Assembly (NCBI GenBank): GCA_944321565.1
Contig: CALULT010000006.1
Span: 1-64,000 of the forward strand
Origin: an uncultured Paraprevotella sp.
Lineage (GTDB): Bacteria; Bacteroidota; Bacteroidia; Bacteroidales; Bacteroidaceae
DNA: 64,000 bases
Direction of reading: 5' to 3'
The stretch's first letter is position 1, and the number at the start of each line of letters is the position of its first letter. A program made the position numbers and the translations under genes. Shown here in pieces: positions 24,892-33,790 of the stretch. The notes under the pieces were generated by a model. The model was given only the letters and a program-made list of their open reading frames with translations. It did no database searches and was not told where the DNA came from.

Positions 24892-26097
24892 CTACGCCAC
24901 GCGCTTTTTGCTTTCATTAATCATATAATAATAAGCCGCACACGCCGTCAGGAAATACACACCCGTCTGAATCCACAAGCCCACGAACTCGAATTTCACA
25001 TCTTCCAGCAAAGCCCCCATCGTGTTGAGACGCACAAAGCCGTTAATGCCGAAGGTGGAAGGCGCGAGCCACGACACATAACGCCAAAAGTCGGGCACAG
25101 CCACGCCCGGCCACGAAATTCCGGAAATGAACAGCAAAGGCAAAGAGGTGAACACGAACACCAACATGCACGTCTCCCGTTGGACAATCAACAGGGAAAG
25201 CGTCATGGAAAAAAAGATGCAAGCCAGCAGATAAGGCAACAGGAATGCGAACAAATCAACGGACTGCGGAATCTGTACCAAACTGAACAAACGAGGCACC
25301 ACCAACAATACCCACACGCAGACCAATACATACAACATCAAGTAGCAAAGGGCTTTCCCCGCCACCAAGCGCACCGTGCCACGCCCACCACCGTGTTCCA
25401 ATTGTGTGTGGAACGTGCCCAGCTCGCGAGCCGTCCCATTAATCATGCCGATACCCAGCAACAAAGTCTGTTGGATGACGAGCATCAACACTGCCGGAAT
25501 CAAGAAGCTGGCAAAACCATTGGTCGGGTTGAACAATGCCACATCCTCGTAGGCCAAAGGAGACGTGGAGACTTCGTCCTGCCGCGCAGTTGTATTGCCG
25601 AGCCTATGTACCTGCACTTCCGCCCCCATATCGAGCGACACTTCGGTGCACGACAACAGCAATGCCTTGTAATAGAGCAAACCGCTCATGTCGCAGTACA
25701 GGCTGACATGAGCCTGCCCGCCGCGATTCACCTCGTGGCTGAAATTCTCCGGTATGCGGATAATGCCATAAACCTCCGCACAACGCAACATCTCCCTGGC
25801 TTCTTCCATGTTCCCCGTGCGGGCCACCACCCGCACGTCCGGCGTGGCATCCACCCGGCGGACAAACTCGCGGCTCATGGCCGTCTCCCCGTCATCGACT
25901 ACCACCACGGGCACTTCCCTCACCACCTCGCCCGTATAGATGAGCGCATAGAGCAAAGGATAAAACAGCGGCACAAGAATGAAAAATATCAATGCCCCTT
26001 GGTCGTGTACGACGCGGCGCACCTCTTTGCGCCACACGGCAAACACATCGCCTGCGGCTTCACGGAACAAAATACGCAAATCTTTCATCTTTTTCAT
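24892..26097 (-). CDS. ABC-2 type permease of an export system
   Basis: A 401-residue inner-membrane protein of the ABC-2/YhhJ-YbhR type. One helix near residues 33-52 is followed by an extracytoplasmic domain of about 150 residues (VREVPVVVVDDGETAMSREF marks its start), then five hydrophobic segments including the FISGISWPGVAVP block typical of the family, and a basic tail (NESKKRVA). It is the fourth gene of a TolC-HlyD-permease-permease operon, six bases after the paralogous permease. Such pairs export drugs or lipids with an ATPase subunit; no ATPase gene lies in this operon. Confidence 0.87.
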   Translation of the reverse strand: MKKMKDLRILFREAAGDVFAVWRKEVRRVVHDQGALIFFILVPLFYPLLYALIYTGEVVREVPVVVVDDGETAMSREFVRRVDATPDVRVVARTGNMEEAREMLRCAEVYGIIRIPENFSHEVNRGGQAHVSLYCDMSGLLYYKALLLSCTEVSLDMGAEVQVHRLGNTTARQDEVSTSPLAYEDVALFNPTNGFASFLIPAVLMLVIQQTLLLGIGMINGTARELGTFHTQLEHGGGRGTVRLVAGKALCYLMLYVLVCVWVLLVVPRLFSLVQIPQSVDLFAFLLPYLLACIFFSMTLSLLIVQRETCMLVFVFTSLPLLFISGISWPGVAVPDFWRYVSWLAPSTFGINGFVRLNTMGALLEDVKFEFVGLWIQTGVYFLTACAAYYYMINESKKRVA

Positions 26098-26103
26098 CCT
26101 ACA

Positions 26104-27273
26104 TCAAGGTATATAATCATACTCCAACAGCACTGTTTTTAGCCGTCTGAGAAACAACATGGGAAGCAACACAAACAGCAACAGTGCAAAATAAGACCGC
26201 CAAACATACGCCATCGGGTAACCGTTCAGCGTCTGGCTGACATAAATCAGGAAATAATGCCGTAAAGGGAACAAGTTGCTCAAAGCTTGCAATGCCGGAT
26301 GCATCGCCATCACCGGAAACGAGAAACCGGAAATGGAAAAAGACACCACGCCCCACAGGGAGCAGGCACTCAGAGCCAGCCGCAACGTGGGCAACACGGC
26401 AATGAGAAACACACCGAAAGCCTGCGAGGCCACCACCCACAACAACGTGGCCAACAGGAGCGGCCCGATGCCGCTATGGCACGGGAAGCCCAACACGCCA
26501 TAAAGAAACACATCGTATGCCGCAGCCACAGCAAAGAATATCAACGTGTGGGGCAACAATTTTCCCATTAACGCGCAAAACACATCATCGCCCGCCATGG
26601 CCATCCACTGCCGTGATGTGCCATCCTTGATTTCCACGCCGATGGAAAACACCGTCACCATGAAAATCAACAGCATCAGTATGCCGGGCAAAATCGTGTT
26701 GTTCAGATATACCGAATAGTTCAACCATGGATTAGACAGCGGATGCGTGTCTATCACTATCGGCTGCAGGAAAGCCATCGCCATGCGTTCGTCCACGCCC
26801 TTGGCCTGCAACACCTGCAACCCGACCGACGCGTTGGCCAGCACCGACATGGTGCGCAAATCCCGATAAAGCAAAGAGCCGGCAATGAGCAAGCTGTTGT
26901 TGGTGTAAAAAGAGACCTTTGGCTGTCGGCTGGCCAATAATTCCCGCGTCGTGCCTTCGGGAATATAATAAAAAGCATAAATTTCTCCCCGCTGCATCGC
27001 CCTCCGCGCCTCCGTAACCGACGGATAGGTTTCTGTCAAACGTGTTTGGCTGAATGCATCCAAATTCCGCAAAAGGTTCCGCGTAACGGACGTATTGTCT
27101 TCATCCACCACGCCAACCGGCATATCGGAAGGCAACCCCTCATACATCAACGTCGTGAAGAACAACAGGCATGCCACGGGTGCCACCACCATGCAAAAGA
27201 GATAGAGCGGCCGGGCTACCAGCCGCCGCAACTCGCGCGAAGCGATATTCACTATGCCTTGAAAGAAACGCAT
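26104..27273 (-). CDS. ABC-2 type permease of an export system
   Basis: Start taken at 27273 (389 residues, MRFFQGIVNIASRELRRLVA); the frame stays open 21 codons further but that would overlap the HlyD gene. It has the same architecture as the next gene: one N-terminal helix, a large outer domain (GVVDEDNTSVTRNLLRNLDA), five C-terminal helices and the FSISGFSFPVMAM block. It is paralogous to the gene at 24892 and they probably form a heterodimer. The gap to the HlyD gene is 13 bases, so co-transcription is likely. Confidence 0.86.
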   Translation of the reverse strand: MRFFQGIVNIASRELRRLVARPLYLFCMVVAPVACLLFFTTLMYEGLPSDMPVGVVDEDNTSVTRNLLRNLDAFSQTRLTETYPSVTEARRAMQRGEIYAFYYIPEGTTRELLASRQPKVSFYTNNSLLIAGSLLYRDLRTMSVLANASVGLQVLQAKGVDERMAMAFLQPIVIDTHPLSNPWLNYSVYLNNTILPGILMLLIFMVTVFSIGVEIKDGTSRQWMAMAGDDVFCALMGKLLPHTLIFFAVAAAYDVFLYGVLGFPCHSGIGPLLLATLLWVVASQAFGVFLIAVLPTLRLALSACSLWGVVSFSISGFSFPVMAMHPALQALSNLFPLRHYFLIYVSQTLNGYPMAYVWRSYFALLLFVLLPMLFLRRLKTVLLEYDYIP

Positions 27274-27286
27274 GGAAAGGAAATGC

Positions 27287-28273
27287 TCAACGTTCAATAA
27301 CCACCGACATGCCCGGGCGCAAAACATCTTCCACACCCTGCGGCACAGCGCGCACCTCGAATGTCTTCAAGTCGAACTGCCCCCGTGTCTTCGTGGCTTT
27401 CCATGCCGCATAAGTCCCGCGGTCTTTCAGGTAAGTGACTTTCAACTTGATGTCTTTTCCAAATGCAGGAACATAAGCCGTAATCTCCTGCCCCACGGCA
27501 AGTCCTTGCAACAAGTCCTCCCTCACGTTGAATGTCGCCCAACGGTCATTGAGCATCGTCACATTCATGATTGGAGCGCCACTACCCACCAGTTCACCGA
27601 CTTCGGGGAATATCTCTGACACCTCACCGTCCATCTGTGCGCACAACACGGTCTCCTTCACATAAGCGTCCACCTCGGCCACCGCCCCTTGCGCCTGTGC
27701 CACCTTGGCCGCAGCAGCCTCCTTGTCCTCGCGTTGCGCCCCGTTGCGCGCCATTTCGTATTGCGCACGCGCAGCCTTCTCCGTGGCCGCCATAGCCTGG
27801 TAGTTCGCATACGCTTCGTCGCGTTTCTGCGCGCTCATCACACCTTCTTCATACAAACGGTTGACGCGCCCATAAGACTTTTCGGCAATATCCAGCCCCG
27901 CTTTGGCCTTTTGCCACATCTCGTACGCTCCCTGCAACTGTTCTGCCCGCGTACCCCGGTCGGCCTTTTCTTTCACGGCCTGTGCCGCCTTTTCCACGGC
28001 CTCGGCCTGCGAAAGCTTGGCCATCACATCGGGTGCTTCCAATACGACCAACGTGTCGCCGGCCTTCACGTAGTCACCTTCCTGCACATAAAAGTGCAAG
28101 ATACGCGACGGAACTTTGCTCGACACCCTGTATTCCGACGCCTCCATCTGCCCTTGTATGACTTCATCGTCGTGTCCTAACAAAAACATTCCAGCCGCAG
28201 CCACGACCAAAACCACCACCACGAGGGCTATCAGTGCCCATGTCACACTTTTATATTCTTTCTGTTTTTCCAT
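27287..28273 (-). CDS. HlyD/EmrA family periplasmic adaptor of the export system
   Basis: A 328-residue membrane fusion protein: an N-terminal membrane anchor (residues 11-31), a first biotinyl-lipoyl half (VPSRILHFYVQEGDYVKAGD), a long alpha-helical hairpin rich in Ala, Lys and Glu (about 85-205), the second lipoyl half (LCAQMDGEVSEIFPEVGELV) and a beta-barrel region. It links the inner-membrane permeases with TolC. The substrate is unknown; drugs or envelope components are usual for this type. Situated 34 bases after tolC and 13 before the first permease. Confidence 0.9.
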   Translation of the reverse strand: MEKQKEYKSVTWALIALVVVVLVVAAAGMFLLGHDDEVIQGQMEASEYRVSSKVPSRILHFYVQEGDYVKAGDTLVVLEAPDVMAKLSQAEAVEKAAQAVKEKADRGTRAEQLQGAYEMWQKAKAGLDIAEKSYGRVNRLYEEGVMSAQKRDEAYANYQAMAATEKAARAQYEMARNGAQREDKEAAAAKVAQAQGAVAEVDAYVKETVLCAQMDGEVSEIFPEVGELVGSGAPIMNVTMLNDRWATFNVREDLLQGLAVGQEITAYVPAFGKDIKLKVTYLKDRGTYAAWKATKTRGQFDLKTFEVRAVPQGVEDVLRPGMSVVIER

Positions 28274-28307
28274 ATCTTTCTATTTTTTACTTTCTGCGGG
28301 AATTTGT

Positions 28308-29816
28308 TCATTGCCATGCGTCCAACGTGCCCATCGCCTTTTGCAGATAAGCCTGCGCCAACCTCACGTCTATCTGCGCGTCGATTTGTTCCGATTGTGC
28401 CGAAAGCCATGCGGTCTGCGCTTCCATCACGTTAGACACGGGAATCACACCTTCTTTGAAACCTTTCTCTGCATATCGGAGATTTTCTTCTGCTTTCTCC
28501 ATGTTTTTTTTCGACATGGCCAACCGCTTTTGCGCTTCCGTTTGCTTGAATATACCCTGGTTGACCTGGAGGGTGATTTTCTCTTGCGCCTCGCTTCGCT
28601 GCAAGCCTGCGATACGTGCTTCGCTCCGTGCCGACCGCACCTTGTAAACACCTTCGTTCCAATGGAAAATCGGGACAGAAAGCATGACTCCTACATTCCA
28701 CATTCCCCTGAACTTGTTCTCAAATCCATTCAGCAATGCCGGATTCGACACCATGTATCCTCCCGTCAATGCCAACGAAGGCAACATCTCGGAACGCGCC
28801 ACGCGCACCTTGTCTTCGTAAATCTTGCGGGCAAAATCCAGGCTTTGCAACTCAGGACGGTTCGCAAACGCACGTCCCACAGCCTCCTGGGCGTCTGGCG
28901 CATCTTCGGCAAACAAGCCATCCGTCCATGCTTCCGCCCGGTTTTCATCGGCCAACATAATCGGAGTGTCCAAATCCAGTCCGCACAATTGGCAAACCAA
29001 CATCTTCGACAAGGCCAGCCCGTTGTCCACTTTGGTCAGCAACATTTCAGCCTCGTTCAGTTTCACCCGCACGGTCAAGCCATCGGCCTTGGTCGCCACA
29101 CCCTCACGAATCATCTTCTCCACGTCACTGTCAAGCCGCTTGACCAAGGCGAGGAAACTTTCAGCCATCTTTTTCTTGTAGCTCAGCGACACAGCCGTCC
29201 AATAGGCATCATCCGTGTTGAAAATCACCTCCTGCAACTGAGTCTCATGTTGCGACCGCGCCAAAGCCTCGGACGTCTTCATGATGCGATGGTAAGCCCT
29301 GATTTTCCCGCCCATATACAAAGGCTGGGCCACTGTGACGGCACCGACCCACACGTTGCGGGTGTCCGTACGGAAGGCGTCAATCAATTCGTTGCCCAAC
29401 TGGTTCAACGCCCCGGTCAGCCCACCCAAGACGCCACCTTGCATGGCTTGCTGCATAGAAGCAGCCAGCTGCGGGTTTCTCTGCGCAATTTGTTGTATAA
29501 CCGGTGTGGCCGCCTGTACAAATCCTTGTTGGAAACGAGTCCCCATACCGTTCAATGCAGCTTTCTGCCCGTCATCCAACAAAGAAATCTCATCGCTGAA
29601 AAACATGTAACCACCCGTCGCCGAAAAGTCTGGAAGAAAGTTCGTAAAAGCCGCCTTGCGGTCGTTACGCGCCTTTTCCATCTTCTCCTTGGCCATGAGC
29701 AGGCTCTTGTTATTCGCAATGGCCAGGCTCCGGCAACTGTCCAGGCTCAACACCCGCTGTGCCCGCAATCCACCAATTACAGCCACCAGTATCAAAAATC
29801 CGATAAGTCTTTTCAT
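28308..29816 (-). CDS. TolC family outer-membrane efflux protein
   Basis: A 502-residue protein with a signal peptide and the duplicated alpha-barrel layout of TolC: LSLDSCRSLAIANNKSLLMA near the start and NRPELQSLDFARKIYEDKVR near residue 310 start the two halves. It is first in the minus-strand operon tolC-hlyD-permease-permease. A low-complexity insertion (residues about 85-130, rich in Gln, Met and Gly) is seen in the first half and is common in Bacteroidales homologues. No regulator gene adjoins it; an inverted repeat at 29885-29920 in front of it may be a terminator or operator. Confidence 0.92.
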   Translation of the reverse strand: MKRLIGFLILVAVIGGLRAQRVLSLDSCRSLAIANNKSLLMAKEKMEKARNDRKAAFTNFLPDFSATGGYMFFSDEISLLDDGQKAALNGMGTRFQQGFVQAATPVIQQIAQRNPQLAASMQQAMQGGVLGGLTGALNQLGNELIDAFRTDTRNVWVGAVTVAQPLYMGGKIRAYHRIMKTSEALARSQHETQLQEVIFNTDDAYWTAVSLSYKKKMAESFLALVKRLDSDVEKMIREGVATKADGLTVRVKLNEAEMLLTKVDNGLALSKMLVCQLCGLDLDTPIMLADENRAEAWTDGLFAEDAPDAQEAVGRAFANRPELQSLDFARKIYEDKVRVARSEMLPSLALTGGYMVSNPALLNGFENKFRGMWNVGVMLSVPIFHWNEGVYKVRSARSEARIAGLQRSEAQEKITLQVNQGIFKQTEAQKRLAMSKKNMEKAEENLRYAEKGFKEGVIPVSNVMEAQTAWLSAQSEQIDAQIDVRLAQAYLQKAMGTLDAWQ

Positions 29817-29884
29817 TGGCTCTATCTTTTAAATCATTCTCCCATTGTCCGATAATTGCATAGACAACAGAGCAAAGATATAAC

Positions 29885-29920
29885 AAAATAGGTCAAACCC
29901 GTCAAGGTTTAACCTATTTT
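29885..29920. promoter_or_regulatory. Inverted repeat between the coiled-coil gene and tolC
   Basis: The arms AAAATAGGTCAAACC (29885-29899) and GGTTTAACCTATTTT (29906-29920) are complementary with one G-U position and a 6-base loop. It lies just upstream of a TATCTTTG element on the minus strand (about 29874-29881) in front of tolC. It may terminate the preceding gene, bind a repressor of the exporter, or both. Confidence 0.55.
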
Positions 29921-29956
29921 TATACAAATTGAATGTAAGCTACACTTCTATCTACT

Positions 29957-30853
29957 CTACTTTTCGTAATTGAAGCTGGCGTTTCCGATATTATGCCCGT
30001 CGGCAAAAATGGCCACACGATAAGTGCCCTTGCTCAAAAACTCATTAACATCCCAATACATGGTGACTTTCGTGGCTTCGCCAGTGTACTCAATATCCCG
30101 CTTGGCCGAATATTCCAACGTCTTGTTTTCGTATGCGAACGTCCCGCCATTGGTCAACACTTCGTTGTTTGGCTTTGTGATGCGGACATAAATGCTGCGG
30201 TTACCCGCCTGCGCGGTAATGTTCCGGGATATAACAAAACTAACCACAAATTGCTTCACGTCCTTTATCTTACGGGCTTTCTTTCCCCGCTTGTTCTGAC
30301 CCACCATCGTAATACCAGTGGCATCCAACTGGGAAGCGATGGCCACCTTCTCGCTCAACGTCTCTTTCTCTGTAGAAAGACTGGAAATCGTCTGCGTGGC
30401 CTGCGTGTATTGCGCCTTCACCTGTTGGTTCTCACTGCGCAATTGCTCGTTGACACGGTTCAGCGAATCAATCTCGTGCACATAGCTGCGAAGTATCTGG
30501 CGCAACGTGGCCAGTTCTTTTTTCAGGCGCCGGATTTCCGCGGCATCAGTGGCTTTCACTTGCCTCAGCTCCTCCAACAAAGCCTCCGTGCGTTGCTGTT
30601 CCTTGTCCAGCTGTGCAATCAAAGAGTCATTGTTGATTTGCGTCTTCATCTCGCTATATTGTTTGGCAAAGCTGGCATATTCGTTCTCCATCTCGCGCTT
30701 GTCCATCTCCGCCAACATCAACAGTTCTTCTTTTTCCGCCTTTTCTTGCCACAGGGTATAAATCAGAATGCCCAATCCGGCACACAAAATCACCCCTACG
30801 ACCACTGCAATCGTGATATGTTTCTTGTTCATAAACCTGTCCATCATGCGCAC
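29957..30853 (-). CDS. Membrane-anchored coiled-coil protein, conserved hypothetical
   Basis: Up to 298 residues; ATG codons at 30853, 30844 and 30832 are all possible starts. A single transmembrane helix (ITIAVVVGVILCAGLGILIY) is followed by a long coiled coil (about residues 40-165, with SLNRVNEQLRSENQQVKAQ) and a C-terminal beta-rich domain beginning near ARKIKDVKQFVVSFVISRN. The last part contains VYVRI-, TKVTMYWDVNEF- and TYRVAIFADG-like strands suggestive of an immunoglobulin-type fold. Probably in the periplasm. I know similar proteins in Bacteroidales but no function. It stands alone, preceded by a TATCTTTG element at 30893-30900. Confidence 0.78.
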   Translation of the reverse strand: MRMMDRFMNKKHITIAVVVGVILCAGLGILIYTLWQEKAEKEELLMLAEMDKREMENEYASFAKQYSEMKTQINNDSLIAQLDKEQQRTEALLEELRQVKATDAAEIRRLKKELATLRQILRSYVHEIDSLNRVNEQLRSENQQVKAQYTQATQTISSLSTEKETLSEKVAIASQLDATGITMVGQNKRGKKARKIKDVKQFVVSFVISRNITAQAGNRSIYVRITKPNNEVLTNGGTFAYENKTLEYSAKRDIEYTGEATKVTMYWDVNEFLSKGTYRVAIFADGHNIGNASFNYEK

Positions 30854-30964
30854 CTGCGTACGCGCTTCTTATATTTATAGGAATAACGGGGACAAAGATA
30901 AGCGTTTTTCCGTCAAGACAGAAAGAAATATTCCCTTTTTTATGCCCCTTGTCCCCCTTTTGCT

Positions 30965-31519
30965 TCACCGGGCAACCATGAACGGAGCCGAAACGCCGAA
31001 CATCCCGCGCACTTTCGCAAGCCCTTCTTCATCGTTTGTCACCGTGACTTCCGAACCGTCGGGAGCAAACACCGTCAACGTTTGATCCGCATTCAAACGT
31101 ACCAACTTACGCAGGTCACCGTCCTGAGCCAAACACCATGTTTGGTCGCTTTCATCAAACACCATACGCATTTCGCCACCTTGCGTTTCGTTTTCAATGC
31201 GGTAGCCGTCTTTTTCCGTCACAATCACGTATGCGTTTCCGTCAGAGCCCACCACACGCCGGATTTCACCGACCGAAGCCAACAAAGGTTTTCCCGTCCA
31301 AAACTCAATGGTGTTCAGCACGACCCAATCCGCCGTCAGGCAAATGGCATATACGGGACTGAGGATGATGCCAAGGATACCGTTCACAATCTTATGCTTC
31401 GTCACGCCGAGATTCCATTCCGCAAATTTGTTGAACAATCCAAAAGAACCGATGCATGAGGAATACAACACACAGGCAGACAATCCTGTTACCGCCAAAA
31501 ACAACTTACTTCTTTTCAT
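30965..31519 (-). CDS. DUF3332-like lipoprotein
   Basis: Start at 31519 gives 184 residues with a signal ending LYSSC. The mature part begins IGSFGLFNKFAEWNLGVTKH and continues with a hydrophobic INGILGIILSP-like segment and NTIEFWTGKPLL, the pattern of DUF3332 proteins, a family of small envelope lipoproteins of unknown role. An earlier in-frame ATG at 31624 would give a non-signal leader and is not preferred. A TATATTTG element near 31560 on the minus strand could serve as its promoter, divergent to the gene at about 31769. Confidence 0.8.
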   Translation of the reverse strand: MKRSKLFLAVTGLSACVLYSSCIGSFGLFNKFAEWNLGVTKHKIVNGILGIILSPVYAICLTADWVVLNTIEFWTGKPLLASVGEIRRVVGSDGNAYVIVTEKDGYRIENETQGGEMRMVFDESDQTWCLAQDGDLRKLVRLNADQTLTVFAPDGSEVTVTNDEEGLAKVRGMFGVSAPFMVAR

Positions 31520-31768
31520 AGTCGTACATTTTAGTGAATAACCTTTTCTTTGATACGAAACAAATATAAGGCTTTTCCCGTTTTCTCCCGCCTTTCCACA
31601 AACACAAAGCTGCACATTTTGCATTTATTATCTTTTCTCATGCACTTTCCCCGGAACTTTTTCCATCCGACAGGAAGTCTTTTTTGCTTCCGCTATTCAA
31701 AAATCCGAAAAAAATCACTATTTTTGCATACGGGCATTAATCCGCAGAAAGGAGACACCAAGAACAAC

Positions 31769-32584
31769 ATCAGATTTTACGAACCCCTTCCGGAAACCGA
31801 AAAAGAACGCATCACGGAAACGCTGGCACACTTCAATGCCATGCGCAAAGACACGACTGGACAATATGCCATCAGCATCGCCACACCCTATCGTAGATAT
31901 TATGCTTTATGGCGCATCTTCAAGGACGGGAAAGCACCACTTTTTATCCGCACATTGGCCGACACGGCTGTTGTGGCTTTAGGAAAAGCCATGGAGATGC
32001 TGAAACATTGCACCGTCAGTCTGGAATGGAAAGACAACGAATTCTTCACACCTTATTACGAACAGACCTACGACACACTCTCCTTCGGTAAATATCAGGG
32101 CAAACGCATCGCGGAAGTTTACTACATAGATCCAGGTTACGTGCTTTGGCTGGCCAACAAGTTTGAGCCGGAGAAAAAGAAACTGCTGAAAATCAAAGCC
32201 ACAGCCTGCAGCTTTGCCGTCATCCATGCCGAATTGTCTCCCCCGCGCCGCGCCACTTATTACTCCCCTAGCCAATTTGTAGGCACCAAAGGAGAAAAGT
32301 TGCCACGCATGACGCTAAAAGTATTGTACGTAAAACAACAAGTGGATACGTATAAACCGGATTTCTACATTGACCAGCGCGTGATTGCCGCCGACCGCCT
32401 GGGCAACCGCTTCACGTTCACGGAAAAAGCTGCCGGACGGAGCCAAACTCCGAAAGCCCTGAGCTGTTTCAGCCGCGCCTTCTTGCCGGGCATGGAAATC
32501 ACCTTGGAGTCGGCCAAGGTCATGGGGCACTATGAAAGCCGCGGCGTGAAATACACGCGACTGGGGTATTTGAAATTGGGCTGA
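31769..32584 (+). CDS. DUF3820/ExoX-C-like domain protein with uncertain start codon
   Basis: The conserved protein starts near NNIRFYEPLPETEKERITET. No ATG, GTG or TTG lies close by: the frame is open back to ATG 31550, but that stretch overlaps the divergent promoter region and looks non-coding. A TATTTTTG element near 31719-31726 would start transcription around 31733, and an AAAGGAG site lies at 31748-31754, so initiation at ATC 31769 or a nearby unusual codon is possible. The middle has LSFGKYQGKRIAEVYYIDPG and YVLWLANKF, the motif of the small domain also found at the C-terminus of exonuclease X-like proteins. Function unknown. Confidence 0.65.
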   Translation: MRFYEPLPETEKERITETLAHFNAMRKDTTGQYAISIATPYRRYYALWRIFKDGKAPLFIRTLADTAVVALGKAMEMLKHCTVSLEWKDNEFFTPYYEQTYDTLSFGKYQGKRIAEVYYIDPGYVLWLANKFEPEKKKLLKIKATACSFAVIHAELSPPRRATYYSPSQFVGTKGEKLPRMTLKVLYVKQQVDTYKPDFYIDQRVIAADRLGNRFTFTEKAAGRSQTPKALSCFSRAFLPGMEITLESAKVMGHYESRGVKYTRLGYLKLG

Positions 32585-32836
32585 ACCAGTTGCGGAAGTA
32601 AGAAACAGTCCTCCTACGCGTGGGATTTGCAAGGTCAAAGCAGGTAGGAATGAACTGTCCCACCTTGTAGGGGACGAGCCGCAAAGCGGCGGAGGGAGCT
32701 CATACCCACAGGGGCGTAACGCCCCTTTTGTCTGCCATGTGGATGTGAAAGTGCATGTGAAACCCCTCCAACACTTCGGGCCACCTCCCTTGCAAGGCGG
32801 AGGAGTTTTCCTCCTGATGGACAAACGATGGGAAAG
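32585..32836. repeat. Dispersed GC-rich intergenic repeat, inverted pair
   Basis: Two oppositely oriented members: about 32655-32705 (ACGAGCCGCAAAGCGGCGG core) and 32759-32815 (CTCCCTTGCAAGGCGGAGGA core), separated by a GGGGCGTAACGCCCC hairpin at about 32711-32725. Same family as those at 40.9, 43.5, 47.1 and 53.2-53.7 kb. Confidence 0.7.
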
Positions 32837-33661
32837 TCACTCCAGCACCGTGACTTTCTTCACCACGACCTCTTTCAGCGGGCGTTCCTTTGCCGTCGGC
32901 ACATTCCCAATGGCCTCGGCCACCCCGATGCCTTCCACCACCTCGCCGAACACAGTGTATTCCCCGTCCAAGTGCGGTGCGCCGCCCACGGTCGTATAAG
33001 CCTGTTTCTGTGCTTCGTTGAAAAGCAAAGGCGGATGGTTGGCCACCTTCACTTCCGCCTCGTGCAGCAAAGAGTCTTTCAAGGCCTGCAAGCCTTCCTC
33101 ATCCCCTTTGCGCCGCAACAGATACAAGTCTTTCATCCGCCCGCGCGACAATTCCTCATAAAGCGTGTCCACCCGGCTTTGGTAGATAGCCGAATACAAT
33201 TCCATGAGGGTGGTAATCGTATAAGTGTCGCCCGTCACGATGTAGAACTGGGTGCCGCTGGAAGCCTTTTCCGGATTCACATAATCGCCCATGCGCGCGG
33301 CCGCCAACGCCCCCTTCTTATGGAAATGGCGCGGATAGCGGATTTCTGCCGGAATCGTGTAACGATAGTCCGACGTGTCCACTGCGAGCGGGACACCGGA
33401 GGGTTTGAGAGCCGGGTCGCCCGTCTGAATCATAAAGCCGCGCACCACGCGGTGGAACAAAATGTTGTCATACGCTCCGGCCTTGGCCAGTTTGATAAAG
33501 TTGTCGCGATGCTTGGGCGTGTCGTTATACAACCTCACTTTCATGTCGCCCATCGAGGTTTCTATCAAAACTTCCGTTTCTTCCATTGCCTTTTTCTTTT
33601 GGGAGCCGCAAGCCATCAAAGCGACGCAACACGCGGCATAAACAAGATGCTGAATTTTCAT
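32837..33661 (-). CDS. Cyclophilin-type peptidylprolyl isomerase lipoprotein
   Basis: Start at 33661 gives 274 residues with a signal ending LMACG. The cyclophilin core is visible as VRLYNDTPKHRDNFIKLAKA, then YDNILFHRVVRGFMIQTGDP, a long insertion with helices rich in Leu, Glu and Arg (about residues 150-215), and a C-terminal LDGEYTVFGEVVEGIGVAEA block. The enzyme catalyses cis-trans isomerisation of prolyl bonds in the periplasm or at the membrane surface. The insertion makes it longer than a single-domain cyclophilin, as in other Bacteroidales homologues. Confidence 0.92.
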   Translation of the reverse strand: MKIQHLVYAACCVALMACGSQKKKAMEETEVLIETSMGDMKVRLYNDTPKHRDNFIKLAKAGAYDNILFHRVVRGFMIQTGDPALKPSGVPLAVDTSDYRYTIPAEIRYPRHFHKKGALAAARMGDYVNPEKASSGTQFYIVTGDTYTITTLMELYSAIYQSRVDTLYEELSRGRMKDLYLLRRKGDEEGLQALKDSLLHEAEVKVANHPPLLFNEAQKQAYTTVGGAPHLDGEYTVFGEVVEGIGVAEAIGNVPTAKERPLKEVVVKKVTVLE

Positions 33662-33790
33662 ACTGCTGCGGATTTGGGATTCCGTTCTGCAAAAATAGCC
33701 ATTTCGTCGTAATCCCACCGCATTTTCCGGAAAAAGTCTGTCCTATCTCGAAAAAAAGTTATTCCTTTGTACTCTACTATTACCCGAATT

